Origin: Stenotrophomonas sp. VV52
GTDB lineage: Bacteria > Pseudomonadota > Gammaproteobacteria > Xanthomonadales > Xanthomonadaceae
Direction: 5' to 3'
DNA length: 64,000 nt
Assembly: GCF_002893095.1 (NCBI RefSeq)
Contig: NZ_PKQQ01000003.1
Span: 434,001 to 498,000, forward strand
Shown: piece after piece, positions 43,905 to 52,416 of the stretch
Numbering within the stretch: position 1 is the stretch's first letter
Layout: the number at the start of each line of letters is the position of its first letter
Notes under the pieces: model-generated
Seen by the model: only the letters and a program-made list of their open reading frames with translations
Databases searched by the model: none
What the model was told of the DNA's origin: nothing
Program-made: the position numbers and the translations under genes

Positions 43905-45269
43905 TCAGGCGACGTAAACCGTCTTGATGTTCATGAACTCATGGATGCCATGGTCGGCCAGTTCGCGACCGAACCCTGAGCGCTTGCTGCCGCCGAACGG
44001 CAGGCGTACGTCGCTCTTGACGATGGCGTTGACGAACGCGGCGCCGCATTCCAGGCGCTTTGCGATGCCTTCACCACGCACCGGGTCGCCACTCCACACG
44101 CTGCCGCCCAGCCCGAAGGTGGTGTCGTTGGCCACCCGCAGCGCGTCGGCGTCGTCGCGCACGCGCAGGATCGCCGCGACCGGGCCGAACAGCTCCTCGT
44201 CATAGGCCGGCATGCCCGGCACTACGTTGTCCAGGATCGTGGCCGGGTAGCCGGCGTGGGTGCCGGGCACCGGTTCGCCACCAAGCAGCACCGTGGCCCC
44301 CGCCGCAACGCTGGCTTGGACCTGCTTGTGCAGTTCCTCGCGCAGGTCGGCACGCGCCATCGGCGCCAGGGTGGTTTTTTCGTCCTGCGGGTCGCCGTAC
44401 ACGCGTGCCGCCGCGGCCGCGACGAATTTCTTCACGAAAGCGTCGGCAATCGCGTCGACCACGATGAACCGCTTGGCCGCGATGCAGGTCTGGCCGCTGT
44501 TGTCGAAGCGCGACTTCACCGCGGCGGCCACTGTCTTGTCCAGGTCGGCGTCGTCCAGCACCACGAAGGCGTCGCTGCCGCCCAGTTCCATCACGCACTT
44601 CTTGAGCTGGTCGCCGGCATTGGCCGCGATCGAGCGCCCTGCCCGCTCGCTGCCGGTCAGGGTGACCGCCTTGACCCGCTTGTCGCGCAGCACCTCGGCA
44701 GCCTGGTCGTTGTCGATGTGCAGCACATCGAACACGCCGTCTGGCAAGCCGCCGTCGCGGCACACCGCCAGGATCAGGTCGGCGCACTGCGGCACGTTGC
44801 TGGCGTGCTTGAGCAATGCCACGTTGCCGGCCATGAATGCCGGAGCGAGGAAGCGGAACACCTGCCAGATCGGGAAGTTCCAGGGCATCACCGCGAACAC
44901 GCAGCCGATCGGCTCGTAGCGCACGTAGCTGCGCTGGGCTTCAGTATCGATCAGCTGCGGCTTGAGGTAGTCGGCGGCGTGGTCGGCGTAGTACTCGCAG
45001 GCCTGCGCGCACTTCTCCACCTCGGCCAGCGCCTCGCCCTTGAGCTTGCCCATCTCGGTGGTCATGGCGTGCTGGATGTCGTCTTTGCGCGCGCGCAGCT
45101 GGGCGGCGATGCCGCGCAGGATCGTGCCGCGCGCCTGCAGCGTCTGTGCCGCCCACTGCGGGAAGGCCCCGGCGGCGGCGGCCAGGCGCTGTTCGACCTC
45201 GGCAGCCTTCAGCAGTTCATGGCGGTAGGTCACCAGGCCAGTGGCGGGGTTGACGATTTCGACGGTCAT
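43905..45269 (-). CDS. NAD(P)-dependent succinate-semialdehyde-type dehydrogenase
   Basis: A 454-residue aldehyde dehydrogenase close to Sad/GabD succinate-semialdehyde dehydrogenases. The catalytic cysteine lies in GQTCIAAKR (Cys262), the general base in MELGGSDAF (Glu228), and the oxyanion asparagine in PWNFP (Asn131). It would oxidise succinate semialdehyde, or a related aldehyde, to the acid. Its position beside the spermidine/putrescine transporter and polyamine genes supports a last step from GABA to succinate, but substrate choice is inferred. Confidence 0.85.
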   Translation of the reverse strand: MTVEIVNPATGLVTYRHELLKAAEVEQRLAAAAGAFPQWAAQTLQARGTILRGIAAQLRARKDDIQHAMTTEMGKLKGEALAEVEKCAQACEYYADHAADYLKPQLIDTEAQRSYVRYEPIGCVFAVMPWNFPIWQVFRFLAPAFMAGNVALLKHASNVPQCADLILAVCRDGGLPDGVFDVLHIDNDQAAEVLRDKRVKAVTLTGSERAGRSIAANAGDQLKKCVMELGGSDAFVVLDDADLDKTVAAAVKSRFDNSGQTCIAAKRFIVVDAIADAFVKKFVAAAAARVYGDPQDEKTTLAPMARADLREELHKQVQASVAAGATVLLGGEPVPGTHAGYPATILDNVVPGMPAYDEELFGPVAAILRVRDDADALRVANDTTFGLGGSVWSGDPVRGEGIAKRLECGAAFVNAIVKSDVRLPFGGSKRSGFGRELADHGIHEFMNIKTVYVA

Positions 45270-45379
45270 CGCGGTGCTCCGAAAGACAGGGCACCAGTGT
45301 GCGCCTGCCCTTGTGAGCCGGATGTTGCTGGAACTGGCGAAGCACGTTCCGCAGGTGCGACACAGCGTCGCGAACGGCG

Positions 45380-45456
45380 GCCGGGCAGAGCCCGGCGCTA
45401 CGAGGTCGACCCCGTACGTGATGCCGCGTCCTCGGTAGTGCCGGGCTCTGCCCGGC
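45380..45456. repeat. SMAG/REP inverted pair
   Basis: Two 22-base GTAG-headed palindromes in opposite orientation (45380-45401 on minus, 45435-45456 on plus) lie just downstream of the potI stop and upstream of the aldehyde dehydrogenase start. Confidence 0.85.
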
Positions 45457-45461
45457 AGGAA

Positions 45462-46307
45462 TCACGCGGGGTCCTGCAACGCCATCTGCATGTCGCGCTG
45501 GCGGCGCTTCTCGCTGCGCGAGGTGATGAACCAGCCCACCACCGCCGCCACCGACACCGCCAGCACCATCAGCGTGGCCAGCGCGTTGATCTCCGGCTTG
45601 ATGCCCATGCGCACCGAGGCGAACACCTTCATCGGCAGGGTGGTCGAATTCGGCCCCGCCACGAAGCTGGCGATCACCACGTCGTCCAGCGACAGCGTGA
45701 AGGCGAGCAGCCAGCCGGCCACCAGCGCCGGTGCGATGATCGGCAGGGTGATCTGGAAGAACACCTTCAGCCGGCTCGCCCCCAGATCCATCGCCGCCTC
45801 TTCCAGCGAACGGTCCAGCTCCTGCAGGCGCGAGGACACGATCACCGTCACGAAGGACAGCGTGAAGGTCACGTGCGCAATCCAGATGCTGCCGACCCCG
45901 CGGCTGGGGAAGCCGGGAATGCCGCCCATCGCCACCAAAAGCGTCATCAGCGAGAAACCCAGGATCACTTCGGGCATCACCAGCGGCGCGGTGATCAGCG
46001 CCCCGAACATGGTCTTGCCGGGGAAGCGCTTGAAGCGGGTCATCACCATGGCGGCCATGGTGCCCAGCACGGTGGCCGCGCTGGCGGTCCAGAACGCCAC
46101 CTTCAGGCTGATCCACAGCGCGTCGAGGATCTGCCGGTTGTTGAACAGCTCGCCGTACCAGCGCGTGGAGAAGCCGGACCACACCGTGGCCAGCTTGGAG
46201 GCGTTGAACGAGTAGATCATCAACAGCAGGATCGGCAGGTACAGGAAGGCAAAGCCCAGCCCGAGGACCGTCCAGCCCAGCCAGCGGCTGCGGCGCACCA
46301 TGCTCAT
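45462..46307 (-). CDS. potI: putrescine/spermidine ABC transporter permease
   Basis: A 281-residue inner-membrane permease with about six helices and the binding-protein-dependent motif LEEAAMDLGASRLKVFFQITLP. PotI and PotH form the membrane channel of the putrescine importer. The start overlaps the potH stop by four bases, so they are co-translated. The order potG-potH-potI is as in E. coli, but the binding-protein gene potF is separated from them here by about 4 kb of other DNA. Confidence 0.92.
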   Translation of the reverse strand: MSMVRRSRWLGWTVLGLGFAFLYLPILLLMIYSFNASKLATVWSGFSTRWYGELFNNRQILDALWISLKVAFWTASAATVLGTMAAMVMTRFKRFPGKTMFGALITAPLVMPEVILGFSLMTLLVAMGGIPGFPSRGVGSIWIAHVTFTLSFVTVIVSSRLQELDRSLEEAAMDLGASRLKVFFQITLPIIAPALVAGWLLAFTLSLDDVVIASFVAGPNSTTLPMKVFASVRMGIKPEINALATLMVLAVSVAAVVGWFITSRSEKRRQRDMQMALQDPA

Positions 46308-47215
46308 GCCAGCTTCCCTTCCAGCTCACGCTGCTGCACCCGGTTGAACAGCAGGATCGGGACCAGCAGCAGGGCCAGCATCACGATCGCCACCGCCGAG
46401 GCGGTCGGCCAATCGCGGTTGTTGAAGAACTCGCCCCACAGCACGCGGCCGATCATCAGCGTGTCCGGCCCGCCGAGCATTTCCGGAATGACGAACTCAC
46501 CCACCGCCGGAATCATCACCAGCATGCAGCCGGCGATGATGCCGGTGCGCGACAGCGGCAGCGTGATGCGCAGGAACGCCTGCCACGGCTTGGCGCCGAG
46601 GTCGTAGGCCGCCTCCAGCAGGCGGTTGTCCAGCTTGACCAGGTTGGCATACAGCGGCAGCACCATGAACGGCAGGTAGCAGTACACGATGCCGATGTAC
46701 GCGGCGGTGGGTGTGTACAGGATCTGCAGCGGCGCGTCGATCAGGCCGATCTTCAGCAGCAGCTGGTTGAGCAGGCCGTTGCGGTCGAGGATGCCGATCC
46801 ACGCGTATACGCGGATCAGGAACGAGGTCCACGACGGCAGCACCACCAGCATCATCGCCACGTTGCGCGCGGCCGGCGACATCCGCGAGATCACGTACGC
46901 CATCGGGTAGCCGATCAGCAGCGTGAACAGCGTGGCGATCACCGCGATCTTGATCGAGCTCAGGTAGGCCAGCGCGTACTGGCTGTCCTTCACCAGCGCC
47001 GCGTAGTTGCCCAGGTGCAGCTTGAGCGAGAACGCACCGTCCACGTATTCCAGCAGCCAGGTGTACGGCGGCGAGCCGACCTGGGTGCGGGCGAACGAGA
47101 TCATCAGGATGATCACGAACGGCACCGCGAAGAACAGCAGCAGCCACAGGTAGGGCGCGGCGATCACGCCGCTGCGCGTACCCGGGAGCCAGCGCTTCCA
47201 GCCGGTGGCGTTCAT
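46304..47215 (-). CDS. potH: putrescine/spermidine ABC transporter permease
   Basis: A 303-residue permease, partner of PotI. It has six or so helices and the conserved ATPase-contact motif LLEAAYDLGAKPWQAFLRITLPLS. Its four-base overlaps with potG upstream and potI downstream mark one operon. It should form the heterodimeric membrane part of the polyamine importer. Confidence 0.92.
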   Translation of the reverse strand: MNATGWKRWLPGTRSGVIAAPYLWLLLFFAVPFVIILMISFARTQVGSPPYTWLLEYVDGAFSLKLHLGNYAALVKDSQYALAYLSSIKIAVIATLFTLLIGYPMAYVISRMSPAARNVAMMLVVLPSWTSFLIRVYAWIGILDRNGLLNQLLLKIGLIDAPLQILYTPTAAYIGIVYCYLPFMVLPLYANLVKLDNRLLEAAYDLGAKPWQAFLRITLPLSRTGIIAGCMLVMIPAVGEFVIPEMLGGPDTLMIGRVLWGEFFNNRDWPTASAVAIVMLALLLVPILLFNRVQQRELEGKLA

Positions 47216-48345
47216 GCGGTGAGCACCACGCCGTCGTTGTCGCGCCAGTGCACCCAGACGCTGTCGCCCCAGGTCAGGCCGTCGCTGGCCCAGCGCTGCG
47301 AATTGGCGAAGTTGGACAGCACCTTGGCGCCGCTGGGCAGCCGCACGTGGTAGACCGAGTGGCTGCCGAAGTAGGCGATCTCTTCGATAACGCCCTGCGC
47401 CTTGTTGGTGTCCCCGGCCGGTTCGTCCTTGCCGATCATCACCTTCTCCGGGCGCAGCGCGAACGCCACCTCCTGCCCTTCGTAGCAGGTGATGCCGTGC
47501 GCGACGTAGATCGGGGCCGGGAACAGCGGGGTGCGCACGGTCACGTACTCGGGCAGGTCTTCGTCGATCACCCCTTCGAACAGGTTGACCGAGCCGATGA
47601 AGCCGGCCACGAAGCGGTTGGCCGGCTGCTCATAGATCTCGTCCGGTTTGCCCACCTGCTGGATCCAGCCGGCGTCCATGACCGCGATGCGGGTGGCCAT
47701 GGTCATCGCTTCTTCCTGGTCGTGGGTGACCATCACGCAGGTCACGCCCGAGGTTTCGATGATGTTGACCAGCTCAAGCTGCATCTGCGAGCGCAGCTTC
47801 TTGTCCAGCGCGCCCATCGGCTCGTCCAGCAGCAGCAGCTTGGGCCCCTTGGCCAGCGAGCGCGCCAGCGCCACGCGCTGCTGCTGGCCGCCGGACAGCT
47901 GGTGCGGTTTGCGCTTGGCCAGCTTCTGCAGCTGCACCAGCTCCAGCATTTCGCCGACCCGGCGCTGGATGGCGTCGCGGGCCAGCCCGTCCTGCTTCAG
48001 GCCGAAGGCGATGTTCTGCTCCACGGTCATGTGCGGGAACAGCGCATAGGACTGGAACATCATGTTGATCGGCCGCTGGTACGGCGGCAGCGCGTCGATG
48101 CGCTGGCCGTCCAGCTGGATGCTGCCGGCGGTGGGGGTCTCGAAGCCGCCCAGGCAGCGCAGCAGGGTCGACTTGCCGCTGCCCGACCCGCCCAGCAGGG
48201 CGAAAATCTCGCCCTTGCGCACGTCCAGGTTGACGTCGTCGACCGCGACGAAGCCGTCGAATTCCTTGCGCAGCGCGCGGATGGACAGATAGCCCGGCTC
48301 CAGGACCGGGACGACCTCACCTTCCGGCTTGGCTTCAAATGGCAT
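47212..48345 (-). CDS. potG: putrescine/spermidine ABC transporter ATP-binding protein
   Basis: The ATPase of the polyamine importer, 377 residues, identical in length to E. coli PotG. Walker A GGSGSGKST (about residues 56-64), signature LSGGQQQRVALARSL, Walker B LLLLDEPMGALD, H-loop VTHDQEEA and a C-terminal TOBE domain are all visible. I chose the ATG at 48345, preceded by GGAG. It is the first gene of potGHI. The upstream 200 bases have no gene. Confidence 0.92.
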   Translation of the reverse strand: MPFEAKPEGEVVPVLEPGYLSIRALRKEFDGFVAVDDVNLDVRKGEIFALLGGSGSGKSTLLRCLGGFETPTAGSIQLDGQRIDALPPYQRPINMMFQSYALFPHMTVEQNIAFGLKQDGLARDAIQRRVGEMLELVQLQKLAKRKPHQLSGGQQQRVALARSLAKGPKLLLLDEPMGALDKKLRSQMQLELVNIIETSGVTCVMVTHDQEEAMTMATRIAVMDAGWIQQVGKPDEIYEQPANRFVAGFIGSVNLFEGVIDEDLPEYVTVRTPLFPAPIYVAHGITCYEGQEVAFALRPEKVMIGKDEPAGDTNKAQGVIEEIAYFGSHSVYHVRLPSGAKVLSNFANSQRWASDGLTWGDSVWVHWRDNDGVVLTA

Positions 48346-48548
48346 GGGCAGCGGCTCCGGGAGCGGCATCAGGTGGGGAATGGGCCATTTTAGCGACCGT
48401 TGGCGACAGCTGCGATACCGGATCGGGGCAACGAGCACCTACCTTGCCCCTCCCGGCCCCCCTGGCAAACCCTAGCCGGTCACCCGCTGAACCTGTGTGA
48501 ACGTCCCGGACCCAGGCGCACCGCCGATCGAGCCGCTGGCGGTCCGGG

Positions 48549-49436
48549 TCAGCCCCTTGACGTCCGTTTGACCGAGCTCGCTCCTGTTTGATGCCTGCGA
48601 TAGAGAATGATCGAAGTCACTACAAGAAGAGCGCCCGCCACTGTCATCAAGGACACGCTCTGCCCGAACATCAAGTAGTCAAATGCAAGCGCCACGGCGG
48701 GTACCAAGTAGAACAATGATCCGACCTTGCCCGCAGAATCATGCTTGAGCATGTAGAGCAGAAGCAGTGTTGCGCCCGTGGAAACCACGACGATCATCCA
48801 CGAGGCAGCCAGCACGAATTTCGCCCCCGGCGCCCAAAGAGCATCAGTGAACAGCATCACAACCAGAAAAACCACAGCTGCAACCAAGCTTTGGTGAAAC
48901 GAGGACGCCAGCGGGTGTACGGTAACGCGCTGCTGGAGGACAGAACCTGCGCTGATCGAAGCGACGGACAGGACACCGAACGCTGCACCTGAAAAGCCCA
49001 GCCCGCCGATCTCACGTGATCCTGCAACTGAAACGGCCAGGCCCAGGAATCCGCAAGCCAGAAGCAGATACCCCTTGACGCCGGCATCCTCCCGGCCGAT
49101 CAGCGAAGCAAGAATGGGCTGAAGTCCAAGAATGATGGCCAACAAGCCCGGAGACATTCCCTCACTGATGGCAAGAAAGAAGGCGCCTTGATAAGCGACC
49201 TGCAGAAGAACACCAGCCGCCAATATCTTCCCTAGAACCGCGGCAGGGTATCCGAACAGCCTGGCAGCAATCTGCCCCCTGAATGCAAAAATGCAGACTG
49301 CGGTGAGCACCAGAAAGGCCCCCACGGCCCTGACCGCCAGGAATGGCCAGACTGACACTTCTTCAAGTCCCAGCTTCACGAACACAGCGCCGCTGCCCCA
49401 CGTTACGAGGAACGCAAACGGCGCAAGCTTCAGCAT
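48549..49436 (-). CDS. EamA/DMT-superfamily exporter
   Basis: A 295-residue membrane protein with ten predicted helices in two EamA repeats, starting MLKLAPFAFLVTWGSGAVFVKLG. EamA proteins commonly export amino acids or metabolites. An alternative GTG start at 49454 would leave six bases after the hydroxylase stop. The gene has visibly lower GC than its neighbours, so it is likely imported DNA. Its adjacency to the amino-acid hydroxylase suggests it exports a hydroxylated amino acid, which is inference. Confidence 0.8.
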   Translation of the reverse strand: MLKLAPFAFLVTWGSGAVFVKLGLEEVSVWPFLAVRAVGAFLVLTAVCIFAFRGQIAARLFGYPAAVLGKILAAGVLLQVAYQGAFFLAISEGMSPGLLAIILGLQPILASLIGREDAGVKGYLLLACGFLGLAVSVAGSREIGGLGFSGAAFGVLSVASISAGSVLQQRVTVHPLASSFHQSLVAAVVFLVVMLFTDALWAPGAKFVLAASWMIVVVSTGATLLLLYMLKHDSAGKVGSLFYLVPAVALAFDYLMFGQSVSLMTVAGALLVVTSIILYRRHQTGASSVKRTSRG

Positions 49437-49460
49437 GACGTTCGACCTATCCACAGCAAC

Positions 49461-50333
49461 TCACTGCGAATCGAGGGAGAAACGTTCATTCATGCCACGG
49501 GCCTCCAGGAGATATCTCTTCATCCCCCTGAGCCGCTCGGCAACATCGGCACTCGCAACTGGGGACGCCAACGCTGCCTTGATCAGCCAGTCATAGCAGG
49601 ATTCAATTGGGACGTTGAATCGAAAGTGGACCTTCGCAGCTTCAAGAATCTGCTGTTTTATGGCGCCGGCATCAATGCCATGTGTGAAGGTATCAAGCAT
49701 CTCACTCAGAGTATTCGACGGCAGGCTGGGCCTCAGCACGTGGATGTCGCGGGAGCTGCTCGCAACCTGCGCAGATGCGGCGAAAATTTCGTCCTCTGCG
49801 AACGCGCCATCGAAAGCGAAGTCGAGACAGATGAACATCCTGCTCTCGCTCGAGAAGTTCACGGCTGCATGGCTGACCGCTGCATCCAGGAACCAGACCT
49901 CCCCCGGCTTCATCTGGAACACTCCGGACTCATCCGAGTGATAAGCATTTAGGTTCAACTCAATCGGAATGAAGACGCGGAAGTAGGAAACATTGGGATC
50001 GAGCTCTACAAAGTCTCGATGCGGAATGACGAGACCTGAGATCAAATTCCTGGCACGAACCATCTTGACCAACGATAGATCAAAGTTGTCGGAGAGCATC
50101 CTGGCGATCGACGGACATCCACTCATGTACTCAGTGGGCTTCGCAACGTCGCAATTGCGGTACTGCGTGTCATCAGTTCGCCCGGACCCGTTATAGAGCG
50201 ATAGGTTCTTCCAGTACCCGAAAGCGAATTCGTCGTATTCCTCCGGACTTTTCTCAACGGCGTTCAGAAACGCTACGTCCGTACTGAAGTCGTACGAATC
50301 CAAGTTGATCTTGCCAATGATGCGTGAGGTCAT
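49461..50333 (-). CDS. Fe(II)/2-oxoglutarate amino-acid hydroxylase, proline 3-hydroxylase family
   Basis: A 290-residue non-heme dioxygenase. The facial triad is clear: His105 and Asp107 in VIPHRDFVEL and His155 in AAVSHAAVNF, with Arg165 as the likely 2-oxoglutarate anchor. From memory, its length, the stretch EEYDEFAFGYWKN and the ending ARGMNERFSL closely match Streptomyces L-proline cis-3-hydroxylase. A C-terminal Pro_3_hydrox_C-like domain is present. It would hydroxylate a free amino acid, perhaps proline, producing succinate and CO2. Lower GC and the EamA exporter next to it mark an accessory pair. The true substrate is unknown. Confidence 0.8.
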   Translation of the reverse strand: MTSRIIGKINLDSYDFSTDVAFLNAVEKSPEEYDEFAFGYWKNLSLYNGSGRTDDTQYRNCDVAKPTEYMSGCPSIARMLSDNFDLSLVKMVRARNLISGLVIPHRDFVELDPNVSYFRVFIPIELNLNAYHSDESGVFQMKPGEVWFLDAAVSHAAVNFSSESRMFICLDFAFDGAFAEDEIFAASAQVASSSRDIHVLRPSLPSNTLSEMLDTFTHGIDAGAIKQQILEAAKVHFRFNVPIESCYDWLIKAALASPVASADVAERLRGMKRYLLEARGMNERFSLDSQ

Positions 50334-50989
50334 AATCTTTGATCCTGTAACGTAGATGGCGGCTCACTGCACTATCAAATATTGACCAGAGCAGCGGGGC
50401 GATTTCTACCATGATCAACCTCACCTCAAGGATCGCAATTGCACTCATCCAATGCATTCGATCATTTCTGTGCAGCCGTTCCTGTTCGCAAGGAGATGCG
50501 GTTCGCAAATCCAGGGCACGACCCTCCGTCTCAGCACACCAACACATGACGCTAACCGCCTGGCGACTGGTCGTCCGTCAGACACCCCCTACTTCGACAG
50601 CGTAGAACACCGGAACTCGCGCTGCGCCGTCCCTGGCAAGCTGCCAGACGAAGTCGACAGCACAAACCATTCCCCAGGAGTCTTTCGAGCGAGCAGGTCA
50701 CGTCACTGGGAGGTCGACTTCTGCACCTTTCTCGAACATGTGGATACACCCCCTTGACCTGCTGCCCCTACAGCGGCTGATGGAAGGGTCCAAAAACGTT
50801 GGAGCGGGTGACGTTTCCGATCACGGAACATGCGGGAAAACGCGGGATGTTGACCGGGGACACACCTGCGCGGCTCCGATCCGCAGAAGGGCTGGCGGCA
50901 TCACATTCTGGTTCTCCCCGCGTTGACCCGTTTCGCCAGCGACCACGACATTCCCCGGTCATCCAAGGATCGAACAGGGAGAACGACGC
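50334..50989. other. 656-base accessory gap without a recognised gene
   Basis: This stretch between the hydroxylase and the monooxygenase contains only short open frames (up to about 100 codons, such as 50452-50757 on the plus strand) that have no recognisable domain or good ribosome site. No integrase, transposase or attachment repeat was seen. A ten-base inverted repeat (TGACCGGGGA) occurs near 50851 and 50952. It may hold promoters or degraded gene remains. Confidence 0.5.
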
Positions 50990-52381
50990 ATGCTGCAGCA
51001 CACCCGGTGGGCACCCGATGAAGCATTCAACGTGGCCGATGACGACGGGGCCGTTCCATGGGAGGTGGTGGTGATCGGGGCCGGCCAGTCCGGACTCGCG
51101 GTCAGCGCGACCCTGGTGCGTGCCGGCGTGCGCCACCTGGTCCTGGAAGCGGAGACCGTGGGCTGCGCCTGGCGGCGCCGCTGGGACTCGTTCCAGACCA
51201 ACACGCCCAATGCGACGACGGCGCTGCCCGGATATGTCTATACCGGAAACGACCCGGAGGGATTCGCCACCGGCGATGAGGTGGTCGCGCTGCTGGGCCG
51301 CTATGCCGGTGAGCAGGCGCTGCCGGTGATCGAGCAATGCCCGGTGCGCCGGGTCACGCACGATGCGGGCGGGTACCGGATCGAAACCCGAAAGGGCCCG
51401 CTGCGGGCACGGGCGGTGGTGGTGGCGACCGGCGAGTACCGGCGGCCGCAGTTGCCGCGGGTGCCGTTCGTGCCCTGCCGCGGGCTTTCGGTACTGCACT
51501 CAGGCGACTACAGGCACGCCGGACAGCTGCCCGAGGGCGGTGTGCTGGTGGTGGGCGGTGGGCAGTCCGGCGCGCAGATCGCCCAGGACCTGCGCGCGGC
51601 CGGGCGCAACGTTTACTGGTCGATCGCCTCGCGGGCGATGAACCTGCGCCGGCTGCGCGGTCGGGATTCGCTGGACTGGTGGATCCAGTCGGGGCTGATC
51701 CACCGGCATGTGAGCCAGCATCCGGCGGTACTGGCCGGGGTGCCGGGGGCATTGCGCAGCGCGCGCAACGCCGAATTTCCGCTGGTGTCGGGCAAGGGCG
51801 AACAGGGCAAAGGCAGCTCGATCAGCCTGCTCTCGATGCATCGGCAGGGGGTGGTGCTGCTGGGCCGGCTGCAGTCACTGCAGGGCCAGGTGGCGCGGTT
51901 CAACGATGTGCGCCCGCAGGTGCGCGACGCGATCGCGGCCACGCGGGTGGAGTACCAGCGCCTGCATGCGGTGGCCGATGCGCATTTCGCCGGTGCGGTG
52001 GAAGCGCGCACCGATGATGCGCGCTACCTGCCCGAAGAGGTCTACCTGGACTGGGAGCCTGAGCACGCGCGCGACGTGCTGGATCTTGAAGCGGAAGGCA
52101 TTCGCTCGGTGCTGCTGGCGACGGGATTCGCGCCGGACTGGTCGTGGCTGGAGCTGGACAACGTGTTCGACACCCGCGGCTACCCGCTGGGCGAGTACGG
52201 GGTGTCATCGCAACAGGGCCTGTTTTTCGTCGGCCTGTACAACCTGCAGCGGGTCAGTTCCAGCTACCTGTGCAACGGCGGCCGCGACGCCGAAGCGTTG
52301 CTGCCGCACATCCAGGCCCACCTCGCCAGCCACCGCGCAGGACACGCATGGCGTGTCACTACGCGGGAACCGTCAACGTAG
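50990..52381 (+). CDS. flavin-containing monooxygenase-like FAD oxidoreductase
   Basis: A 463-residue FAD/NADPH-dependent protein of the CzcO/flavin monooxygenase class. The first Rossmann motif VVVIGAGQSGLAVSA lies at residues 26-40 and the second, GVLVVGGGQSGAQIA, near residues 184-198, the two-nucleotide plan of these enzymes. It could oxidise a small substrate; none can be assigned. A good ribosome site (GGGAG) precedes the ATG. The last residues and the TAG stop are encoded by REP palindromes (see repeat 52341-52399). GC is near the genome norm, unlike the hydroxylase and exporter. Confidence 0.8.
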   Translation: MLQHTRWAPDEAFNVADDDGAVPWEVVVIGAGQSGLAVSATLVRAGVRHLVLEAETVGCAWRRRWDSFQTNTPNATTALPGYVYTGNDPEGFATGDEVVALLGRYAGEQALPVIEQCPVRRVTHDAGGYRIETRKGPLRARAVVVATGEYRRPQLPRVPFVPCRGLSVLHSGDYRHAGQLPEGGVLVVGGGQSGAQIAQDLRAAGRNVYWSIASRAMNLRRLRGRDSLDWWIQSGLIHRHVSQHPAVLAGVPGALRSARNAEFPLVSGKGEQGKGSSISLLSMHRQGVVLLGRLQSLQGQVARFNDVRPQVRDAIAATRVEYQRLHAVADAHFAGAVEARTDDARYLPEEVYLDWEPEHARDVLDLEAEGIRSVLLATGFAPDWSWLELDNVFDTRGYPLGEYGVSSQQGLFFVGLYNLQRVSSSYLCNGGRDAEALLPHIQAHLASHRAGHAWRVTTREPST

Positions 52382-52399
52382 CGACACGCCACGCGTGTC
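52341..52399. repeat. SMAG/REP inverted pair overlapping a gene end
   Basis: Two 22-base GTAG-headed palindromes in opposite orientation (52341-52362 on minus, 52378-52399 on plus). The GTAG of the second supplies the TAG stop codon of the monooxygenase, and the first encodes part of its C-terminus. Confidence 0.85.
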
Positions 52400-52416
52400 C
52401 CACGCAATGCCGGCTA

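Noticed and set aside
50452-50757. 101-codon open frame in the gap before the monooxygenase
   Set aside because: No ribosome site, no domain, and composition unlike neighbouring proteins.
48346-52416. Intact integrative element or prophage
   Set aside because: No integrase, transposase, tRNA junction or direct-repeat ends were found around the low-GC genes.
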